The position numbers were made by a program, and so were the translations under genes. Positions 1 through 5,338 of a DNA stretch of 6,732 nt are shown here, piece by piece. The stretch comes from Eubacteriales Family XIII. Incertae Sedis bacterium (lineage in GTDB: Bacteria; Bacillota; Clostridia; Peptostreptococcales; Anaerovoracaceae). Numbering within the stretch: position 1 is the first letter of the stretch; each line of letters begins with the position of its first letter. The notes below the pieces were generated by a model that saw only the letters and a program-made list of their open reading frames with translations, was not told where the DNA came from and did no database searches. The DNA is taken from NCBI GenBank assembly GCA_031290715.1, contig JAITNA010000222.1, positions 1 to 6,732 on the forward strand. The letters run 5' to 3'.

Positions 1-1087
1 ACATCGCGTTGTCCGATTCCGTCAGATTGCCGAGGTGGCCGACGCGCAGAATCCGGTCTTTGTGCTCACCGCCGTTGGGATTGAGCCAGACATCATACTC
101 CTGCGCCAGAATGCGGTAGGTTTCCGCCGCGCCGCCCCGCGGAAAGAGAAGGGGCGTACAAGCGTTGGACAGCGGATACCGCGGCAGCGCGGCGGGAAGC
201 ATCCGCGCCCGCGCGCGAAAATCGGCGGCAAGCGCGGATATCCCGCGTATGGACGCGGCGGCGCCGCCCGATTGCTCTATGGATAAGAGCCGCTGCTGAA
301 GCGCCATGAGGATTCCGACAGCCGGCGTAAAAGGCGTCTGCCCGCGCGCGCCGTTTGCCGCGTAGTCTTTGAAATCGAAATACAGCGAAAACGGGCGGAC
401 ACGGTTCATGCGGCGAAGCGCGTCCGGGCTGAGAATGACGGCGGACATCCCCGGCGGGAGCGCGAGCGCTTTCTGCGTGCTGAGGATCAAAACGTCGATC
501 CCGGACCCCGCCATATCGAGCTCATCCGCAAGGAAAGCGCTGATCGCATCCACGACGAGAAGCATATCCCTCTCGCGGCAAAGCTCCGAAACGGGCGCAA
601 GATCGTACAAGCGGCCCGTCGATGTTTCATGCAGATTGATGAGAAAACCGGTTCCGCGGGCCTGCGCCCGGACAAACCGCCGCAGCCTTTCCTCGTCCGG
701 TTCGGCTTCATCCGGCTCGGCTGCGCCGGGCTCGGCTGCGCCCGCCATGGTTTCGGCGCTGAACGGCAGAAACAAGGCGCTGTACGGAATGCCGTGACGG
801 GCGCAAATCTCCGTGAAACGATGTCCGAAACTGCCGCCGTCAACGATACAAAGATGGTCGTCCCGGTCAAACAGGTTGGCGACCGCGGCTTCCATCGCGC
901 CGGTCCCCGACGCCGTCAAAAAGAAAACCTCGCTGCCCGCCGGCGCGCCGGTCAGCCGTTTGAGCCGCCGCGCGCAATCAAGGACAATATCCGAGAAGGC
1001 CTGCGTCCGAAAATAAGGGAGCGGCCGCCCGCAAAGCGCCAGTGTTTCCGGGTACATCTCAACCGGTCCGAGTGTGAATAATTTCAT
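1..1087 (-). CDS. Class V PLP-dependent aminotransferase (alanine-glyoxylate / PhnW-like), C-terminus cut by left edge
   Basis: The frame stays open for 362 codons from ATG at 1087 to the window edge. The protein belongs to the fold-type I, class V aminotransferases, which move an amino group between an amino acid and a keto or aldehyde acceptor using PLP. Visible motifs are an N-terminal LGPVEMYPE; TASGTGAMEA (residues 58-67, PLP phosphate loop); HETSTG (153-158); VVDAISAF with Asp180, which should pair with the PLP ring nitrogen; STQKAL with Lys206 as the likely Schiff-base lysine; and RVGHLGN (348-354), with the probable substrate-carboxylate Arg348. RVGHxGN lies near the C-terminus in this family, so only about 20 residues should be missing. 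The start lies one base after the TAA of the upstream gene (TAA-C-ATG), with only a weak GGGCGGG upstream, so translational coupling is likely. A repeat-encoded GAAEP insert sits at residues 116-132. The substrate is unknown; context suggests a polyol or aldehyde phosphate for a CDP-linked surface precursor rather than alanine or serine catabolism. Confidence 0.88.
   Translation of the reverse strand, partial: MKLFTLGPVEMYPETLALCGRPLPYFRTQAFSDIVLDCARRLKRLTGAPAGSEVFFLTASGTGAMEAAVANLFDRDDHLCIVDGGSFGHRFTEICARHGIPYSALFLPFSAETMAGAAEPGAAEPDEAEPDEERLRRFVRAQARGTGFLINLHETSTGRLYDLAPVSELCRERDMLLVVDAISAFLADELDMAGSGIDVLILSTQKALALPPGMSAVILSPDALRRMNRVRPFSLYFDFKDYAANGARGQTPFTPAVGILMALQQRLLSIEQSGGAAASIRGISALAADFRARARMLPAALPRYPLSNACTPLLFPRGGAAETYRILAQEYDVWLNPNGGEHKDRILRVGHLGNLTESDNAM
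699..743. repeat. 15-bp in-frame tandem repeat, three units, inside the aminotransferase gene
   Basis: Three consecutive 15-bp units lie at 699-713, 714-728 and 729-743. The second and third differ only at the last base (plus strand GGCTCGGCTGCGCC followed by G or C); the first is diverged. On the coding strand they encode GAAEP, GAAEP and DEAEP, an acidic Ala/Pro-rich loop between the N-terminal part and the PLP aspartate region. The 15-bp unit preserves the reading frame, so copy number changes would lengthen or shorten the loop without breaking the gene. Confidence 0.8.
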
Positions 1088-1088
1088 G

Positions 1089-2309
1089 TTATAAAAGCCC
1101 GCCCTGTTCCATGATTTCCGTGAGCCGCAGCGCTTCTTCCTTTGTGAAACTGCCGGAATCCGTGCGCCCTTCCTCAATCAGGAGAAGAAGGTCGCTGAGC
1201 AGGTAGCGCAGCCCCGGACCCTCGGCGTTGCTGCTGTAGCGTTTGATCCCGTTGGTCGCGCCCGTGTTCAGGCGAAAATACGACATGTTCCACCACGCGT
1301 CCGGGATTTCCGCGCGCCCGTCTGTCCCAAGCACGGTCATTCCCGGTTCGAGCCACTCACAGCCGCTGACCGCGATACCGGCCGCCGCCCCCTCGTATTC
1401 AAGGAGTATGCGGTCATAGCTGACGGCGCCCGGCAAACTGACCCGCCGGATATTCAGGGCGCCGTCGCCGAGTATCCGCGTCGCCGCAAATACCGCAAGC
1501 GCCGCGGTATCGCGGAAGCTTTCCCCCGTCGGCGAAGCGCATTCAATGCTCAGGATATTCCCGATCCCGCCGCCGCGCAGCATTGAGATGAGTTGATGAA
1601 AGGTCCGAAGATACGCAAGGGGGATCCGCGGGGCCATGACGATGCCCTTTTTCTCCGCGAGGTCATACAAATCCGCCAGCTTTGCCCTGCCGCCCGGAGG
1701 ATAGTCGATGATCACAGGCCGTCCGGCTTCTATGGCCCGCTTCGCCGATTCGTATCGCCGCGCATATCCGACATGAACAGATACGATATCGCAAGCTTCC
1801 ATGAACGCATCCGAGGGCTCGCCTTCCATTATTCCGCAAATCTCAAGCCCGCTGACAAAGTTGACTTCCGCTTCAAGCTCCCCGTCCGAATCCCGGTCCG
1901 TGATGATCCCGATCCGCTGAAGGCCCGCGCGGTCCTCGCGCAGCCGCGAACTGGAAACGTCTTTCGTGCGCTCCAAATAAACCACCTCGCAATATTTGCG
2001 CAGATAGTCGAATTTGCCCTGCCAATCGGCGCCGATCGCAAGCGCGTCAACATCGTATTTGATGACGTCGCTGAGCTTCTGCCCCAGATATTCCTCCACG
2101 ATGATCTCATCGGCAAGCCCCGTCCGGCGAACGTTTTCAATGCGCTGCGGCAAGCTGTCGCGCACATTGAGTTTGCCGCGCTCACGGTCGTAGCTTTCCC
2201 CCGTCACCCCCACGATCAAATAATCCCCGAGCGCTTTCGCGCGCTCAAGAATACTCCGATGCCCCCGGTGGAACAAATCAAATGTGCCGTATGTAATGAC
2301 CCTCTTCAT
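1089..2309 (-). CDS. TagD-like cytidylyltransferase fused to a degenerate Gfo/Idh/MocA oxidoreductase-like domain
   Basis: This is a two-domain protein of 406 residues. Residues 1-125 resemble glycerol-3-phosphate cytidylyltransferase (TagD), which makes CDP-glycerol from CTP and glycerol-3-phosphate. They contain YGTFDLFHRGH with the nucleotidyltransferase HxGH (His14, His17), GADWQGKFD, and RTKDVSSSRL, matching the TagD RTEGISTT motif. Residues 132-406 follow the Gfo/Idh/MocA layout: a beta strand (RIGIITD), DIVSVHVGYARRYESAKRAIEAGRPV, then GGGIGNILSIECASPTG, a DAWWNMSYF strand region, and a C-terminal EGPGLRYLLSDLLLLIEEG helix. The Rossmann GxGxxG motif is absent, and the usual EKP is replaced by DYP (203-205), so redox catalysis is doubtful. 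ATG at 2309 is preferred over the ATG at 2312, because AGGAG then sits 5 nt upstream and the protein begins MKRVITYGTFD like TagD. It lies downstream of a CDP-glycerol transferase-like gene and upstream of an aminotransferase, which supports a role in making a CDP-polyol donor. The exact polyol cannot be read from the sequence. Confidence 0.87.
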   Translation of the reverse strand: MKRVITYGTFDLFHRGHRSILERAKALGDYLIVGVTGESYDRERGKLNVRDSLPQRIENVRRTGLADEIIVEEYLGQKLSDVIKYDVDALAIGADWQGKFDYLRKYCEVVYLERTKDVSSSRLREDRAGLQRIGIITDRDSDGELEAEVNFVSGLEICGIMEGEPSDAFMEACDIVSVHVGYARRYESAKRAIEAGRPVIIDYPPGGRAKLADLYDLAEKKGIVMAPRIPLAYLRTFHQLISMLRGGGIGNILSIECASPTGESFRDTAALAVFAATRILGDGALNIRRVSLPGAVSYDRILLEYEGAAAGIAVSGCEWLEPGMTVLGTDGRAEIPDAWWNMSYFRLNTGATNGIKRYSSNAEGPGLRYLLSDLLLLIEEGRTDSGSFTKEEALRLTEIMEQGGLL

Positions 2310-2314
2310 CATAT

Positions 2315-2319
2315 CTCCT
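2315..2319 (-). promoter_or_regulatory. Ribosome binding site (AGGAG) deciding the start of the TagD-like fusion gene
   Basis: Two ATG codons are adjacent, at 2312 and 2309. AGGAG ends 2 nt before the first and 5 nt before the second. The 5-nt spacing matches that seen before proC, so the second ATG is the more likely start. The result differs by one residue only. Confidence 0.7.
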
Positions 2320-2364
2320 GCCTGTATTCGTCAAGCCAACATCCTGCCCGAACACGCTCAACAA

Positions 2365-2374
2365 TAGTATACTA
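2365..2374 (-). promoter_or_regulatory. Palindromic TAGTATACTA with a -10-like TATACT in the 62-bp gap (weak candidate)
   Basis: The largest gap in the window (2310-2371) begins next to a perfect 10-bp palindrome that includes the TAG stop of the transferase gene. It contains TATACT (2366-2371), a good -10 hexamer, in otherwise GC-rich DNA. No TTGACA-like -35 box lies 16-18 bp upstream, where the sequence reads GAATTTA, and there is no extended -10 TGn. It could be an internal promoter for the two downstream genes, an operator half, or chance. The rest of the gap shows only the AGGAG ribosome binding site and no terminator. Confidence 0.2.
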
Positions 2375-3667
2375 CAAAATCGTCCTGATAAATTCCGCAA
2401 GGCGTTCGGTGTTGCCCGTAAGCGGTACCTCTATATATTTGTCGCGGAACGCCCGCAGCGCCGCGGCATCGTAGCCGCCGTCCGTGAAATCCGCGGAAAT
2501 CTGAGCCATCAGGCCCTCCGCGCCCTCAAAACAGTATTTTCCGATCGACTCCCCGCGCAGATCAACATTGAGCCCGCGTTCCTGTTCATAATCGTCCGGA
2601 TCGTAGAGGTAGTAATAAGAAGGGACGCCGGCCGCGGCCGCTTCGACAGCAACGCCGGAATAGTCCGTGACGACCGCGGAGCAGACGCCGTACCAATCGA
2701 TCGTATCAAAATCCCGATCCTCGATAAGGCGTTCTTGCCCCGGCCGCGGCGCGCTTTCCGGGCCTCGCCGCCCCGAGCGGCCCCTCTGCGCGGCCCGCGC
2801 GGCCTGCTCCAACGGGTGCATCTTCAGCACAAGATTGAAGCGCTCAAAATCAAACGCGGCGATCAAATCATCCGCTTTCGCCATTCGCCCATCGCGGTAG
2901 GTCGGCGCATAAACGACGGTCGGGCGCTCCGAAAGCGCAGGATAGCGCGCTTCAATTTCCATGCGCACCGTCAAGGCTTCCCGCAATATCCCGCTCCCAA
3001 CCGAATCGCCCAAATCATCCGCTTCTACCCCGGTTCCCGCTGTCGCCGCCGCCGCCATCACCGCCGCGATGTAGTCAAGCGAGGGCAGTCCGAATTTCAC
3101 AAATTTCTCCGCGGGGGCTTCAAACGCCGCTTCAAAAAATGGCAGGGTGGCGTCCGCGGGGCAAAGAATATAGTCGTAGCCGCGATGTACCCGCATCGCG
3201 CGGTCAAACCCGGCCGCATGTCCGGCGGGCGTATCGACGGTCTGCCAACCGAATTTCTTGATCGCCTCGGGCGCGTGCCACAACTGCACGACCACAGTAC
3301 CTTTCTTGTGCTTCAAGGCGCAAACCGCGACCGAATACCGCTCCAGTACCACCGCTTTTGAACCCGCGATGGCACACATCTGCCGCAGCAGCATACCCGC
3401 AAATACGGCGGCCCCGCCCGCGGAGCGATCCATCCGCCCCGCGATCACCGCCGCATCCATCGCGGGGCGAAGCGCCTGAGCAAGCATCGCGATATCCCGG
3501 GTCGGCGCGCCCCCCATATCCGAAATCAGCACAACCCGCGCCCTTTGCCGCACAAAGAGTTTGATCGGCCAATACACAAAATTAAGCAGCGCAACAGCGC
3601 ATCTGATCAAAAAATGTATCAACACGATACCGTCATTTCGCCATAGTCTTTGACTTCGCGGCCGCAA
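2372..3667 (-). CDS. CDP-glycerol:glycerophosphotransferase family protein (TagB/TagF-like)
   Basis: The family transfers glycerol phosphate (or a related polyol phosphate) from a CDP donor to lipid-linked sugar or growing wall polymer at the inner face of the membrane. Numbering from the TTG at 3667, the evidence is a hydrophobic N-terminal stretch (15-38, IVLIHF...WPIKLFV) that may anchor or dock the protein to the membrane; VVQLWHAPEAIKKFG (126-140), the family QxWHG-type motif; VVYAPTYRDG (251-260); LKMHP (281-285); and VVTDYSGVAVEAAAAGVP (332-349) followed by YLYDPDDYEQERG, the usual C-terminal nucleotide-binding region. The length of 431 residues is normal for a single-domain TagB-type enzyme. 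The start is uncertain: TTG at 3667 overlaps proC by 35 bp, while GTG at 3625 begins 7 nt after the proC stop and keeps the hydrophobic segment. Neither has a clear ribosome binding site, so coupling to proC translation is likely. Two Ala/Gly/Arg-rich inserts (about 201-225 and 287-312) look like variable loops. Donor and acceptor are unknown. Confidence 0.88.
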   Translation of the reverse strand: MRPRSQRLWRNDGIVLIHFLIRCAVALLNFVYWPIKLFVRQRARVVLISDMGGAPTRDIAMLAQALRPAMDAAVIAGRMDRSAGGAAVFAGMLLRQMCAIAGSKAVVLERYSVAVCALKHKKGTVVVQLWHAPEAIKKFGWQTVDTPAGHAAGFDRAMRVHRGYDYILCPADATLPFFEAAFEAPAEKFVKFGLPSLDYIAAVMAAAATAGTGVEADDLGDSVGSGILREALTVRMEIEARYPALSERPTVVYAPTYRDGRMAKADDLIAAFDFERFNLVLKMHPLEQAARAAQRGRSGRRGPESAPRPGQERLIEDRDFDTIDWYGVCSAVVTDYSGVAVEAAAAGVPSYYYLYDPDDYEQERGLNVDLRGESIGKYCFEGAEGLMAQISADFTDGGYDAAALRAFRDKYIEVPLTGNTERLAEFIRTIL

Positions 3668-4481
3668 CCCCCGCCGCTTTTTCGGCGATCGCCGCGAACC
3701 CGGCTTCTTCCAGTACTTTCACCGCTTCGATCGTCGTCCCGCCCGGACTGCACACATTGATGCGCAGCTGCTCGGGGTCTACCCCCGCGTCCATATTCTC
3801 CAGTACCATCTTCGCCGCGCCGAGCGTGGACTGCGCCGCAAAAATCGTCGCCGCCTCGCGTGACATCCCGCCGGCCACGCCCGCTTTGATCAGCCCTTCG
3901 ATATACATATAGGTATAAGCCGGGCTGCTGCCGCTGATCCCCGTCACGATATCCATCAGCTCCTCGGGCACCCATACCGCAATCCCGACAGAACTAAACA
4001 GGTTTTCGACCGCCGCGCCCTCGCCGTCGCTCAGACACCCGCTCGCGGCAAGCGCGCTCATCCCCTCGCCCACCATCGCGGGCGTATTGGGCATCACGCG
4101 CACGACCTTTGTCCCCGTGCCGAGCTTGTCCGTAATGAAGCGGGCGCTGACGCCGGCGGCGATCGATACAAAGATTTTGCCGCCCGCCGGTTCCGGCGAT
4201 TCGATCGGCTTCAATATCTCCGCAATTTCTTCCAGTACGCCGCCGATCACACCCGGCTTCACGCAAAGCACGATCACATCCGACAATCCGCAAAGCTGCG
4301 CCAAGCTCGCCGCCGCGGAAACCCCCGGCATATGCGTGAGCGCTTCCGCCTTTGCGGTATCCGCGTCATAGACGAGTACCGCGTCCAAATACCGCCGGGA
4401 CGCATCCAAACCCTGCGCCGCGGCAAAGCCCTTGATGATCGCACCGCCCATGTTGCCGGCGCCCACAAATCCAATCCTCAT
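3633..4481 (-). CDS. proC: Pyrroline-5-carboxylate reductase
   Basis: This cytoplasmic enzyme reduces 1-pyrroline-5-carboxylate to L-proline with NAD(P)H, the last step of proline synthesis. The 282-residue protein is a normal family length. It begins MRIGFVGAGNMGGAI, a complete Rossmann GxGxxG motif. Further motifs are VLCVKPGVIGGVL (71-83), SIAAGVS (106-112), VRVMPNTPAMVGEG (127-140), GSSPAYTYMYIEGL (184-197) and the C-terminal family signature INVCSPGGTTIEAVKVLEEAGF (241-262), read here in two pieces around SPGGTT. The start is ATG 4481, because AAAGGAG lies 5 nt upstream. The in-frame GTG at 4487 overlaps that ribosome binding site and is rejected. It follows proB by 28 bp, giving a proBC pair. 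The glutamyl-phosphate reductase gene proA, often adjacent in other bacteria, is not here. Confidence 0.97.
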   Translation of the reverse strand: MRIGFVGAGNMGGAIIKGFAAAQGLDASRRYLDAVLVYDADTAKAEALTHMPGVSAAASLAQLCGLSDVIVLCVKPGVIGGVLEEIAEILKPIESPEPAGGKIFVSIAAGVSARFITDKLGTGTKVVRVMPNTPAMVGEGMSALAASGCLSDGEGAAVENLFSSVGIAVWVPEELMDIVTGISGSSPAYTYMYIEGLIKAGVAGGMSREAATIFAAQSTLGAAKMVLENMDAGVDPEQLRINVCSPGGTTIEAVKVLEEAGFAAIAEKAAGVAAAKSKTMAK

Positions 4482-4486
4482 ATCCA

Positions 4487-4493
4487 CTCCTTT
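4487..4493 (-). promoter_or_regulatory. Ribosome binding site (AAAGGAG) of proC
   Basis: A strong AAAGGAG ends 5 nt before ATG 4481. Because its last base is also the first base of the alternative GTG codon at 4487, it fixes the proC start at 4481. Confidence 0.85.
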
Positions 4494-4509
4494 AGTTAGT
4501 TACACTTTC

Positions 4510-5304
4510 TCACTCCGCCAAAAACACCGTCGACGGACCGCCCGCCGCCACATCCGCCAGTACATCCGCGCGCCGCCCGTTCACAAGCAGCAACGGAATC
4601 CCGTAGGTCCCCACCGTCCGCGCCGCCGCGAGCTTGCTGTCCATGCCGCCCGTGCCGAAACTGCTCGTCCCCGCCGTATCGATCCGCGCGGCCAACGCGT
4701 CGATATCGGAAACCTCCGCGATCAGCCCCGCGCCCTCGTTCTCCTTCGGGGAACGGTCAAACACCCCGTCCACGTCGCTCATGATGATCAAAAGATCGGC
4801 ATTCCAAAGATTTGCCGTCAGCGCGGCCAGATGGTCGTTATCGCCGAAACTGAACTCCCATATACTCACGCTGTCGTTCTCGTTGATAATGGGCGCCACG
4901 CCCTCGTCCAGCAGCGTGAACAGCGTATTGCGGATATTCAGCGCGCTCTGCTCGTCCGCAAAATTCTCAGCCGTGAGCAGCAGCTGCCCGACCGCCACGC
5001 CGCCCACCGCGAAATGCTTCTTGTATTCCATCATAAGCTCGACCTGCCCGACCGCGCACAAGGCCTGTTTGTAATTGATATCGCCCCGCCGGCTCTGCCG
5101 CCCGATCGCGCCCGCGCCGCTGACCCCGGCCCCCGACGAAACGACGATCACCTGCTTGCCGTCCCGCATCAGCGCCAAAACCTGCCGCACGATCCCCTCG
5201 GCCGCCGCCTTATCCAAAACACCGTCCGAACCCGCAAGCACATTGCTCCCGATCTTCAAAACGATCTTCCGGCTATTTTTCAAAACCTCCGCAGCCCTAT
5301 TCAT
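4510..5304 (-). CDS. proB: Glutamate 5-kinase, short form without PUA domain
   Basis: This cytoplasmic enzyme phosphorylates L-glutamate with ATP to glutamyl-5-phosphate, the first and usually proline-inhibited step of proline synthesis. The 264-residue protein is a single amino-acid-kinase domain. KIVLKIGSNVLAG (13-25) holds the phosphate-binding lysine, VSSGAGVSGAGAIG (55-68) is the glycine-rich glutamate/ATP loop, INENDSVS (140-147) and FGDNDHLAA (153-161) form the glutamate and Mg site, SDVDGVF (176-182) follows, and GTGGMDSKLAAA (217-228) holds the conserved Lys224 of the nucleotide site. It ends right after VLADVAAGGPSTVFLAE, where the E. coli-type enzyme of about 367 residues continues into a PUA domain. 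The start is ATG 5304, with GGGAGGAG 9 nt upstream. It lies 34 bp after purB and 28 bp before proC. All recognisable catalytic motifs are present, so it should be active. Confidence 0.96.
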   Translation of the reverse strand: MNRAAEVLKNSRKIVLKIGSNVLAGSDGVLDKAAAEGIVRQVLALMRDGKQVIVVSSGAGVSGAGAIGRQSRRGDINYKQALCAVGQVELMMEYKKHFAVGGVAVGQLLLTAENFADEQSALNIRNTLFTLLDEGVAPIINENDSVSIWEFSFGDNDHLAALTANLWNADLLIIMSDVDGVFDRSPKENEGAGLIAEVSDIDALAARIDTAGTSSFGTGGMDSKLAAARTVGTYGIPLLLVNGRRADVLADVAAGGPSTVFLAE

Positions 5305-5313
5305 ACACCCATA

Positions 5314-5321
5314 CTCCTCCC
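5314..5321 (-). promoter_or_regulatory. Ribosome binding site (GGGAGGAG) of proB, with an intervening out-of-frame ATG
   Basis: GGGAGGAG ends 9 nt before proB ATG 5304. Another ATG at 5312 begins 1 nt after the motif and reads only ATG-GGT-GTA-TGA, its stop overlapping the proB start (ATGA). The conserved proB N-terminus fits only the 5304 start. Confidence 0.75.
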
Positions 5322-5338
5322 GCGCCCGACGCGCCGCG

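Noticed and set aside
369..1081. Overlapping plus-strand frames and a minus-strand frame in another phase opposite or within the aminotransferase
   Set aside because: The 362-codon aminotransferase frame explains the region with ordered family motifs. The others are Ser/Arg-rich shadows.
1593..2474. Long plus-strand open frame (293 codons) across the TagD fusion
   Set aside because: It lies wholly antisense to a gene with clear motifs and crosses its start. The product is Arg/Pro/His-rich with no recognisable domain, as expected from GC-rich third positions.
2735..3361. Plus-strand open frame (208 codons) opposite the transferase
   Set aside because: Antisense shadow of a well-supported gene, with highly basic composition and no domain.
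3683..3694. 12-bp palindrome CGGCGATCGCCG
   Set aside because: It lies inside proC and encodes conserved-looking Ala-Ile-Ala codons. GATC-centred palindromes are common by chance in this GC-rich coding DNA.
4485..4487. GTG at 4487 as the proC start
   Set aside because: It overlaps the AAAGGAG ribosome binding site that serves ATG 4481.
5305..5338. GC-rich inverted CGCG/GCGC segments between purB and proB as a terminator
   Set aside because: The best stem is only about 4 bp and no T-run follows. The gap mainly carries the proB ribosome binding site.
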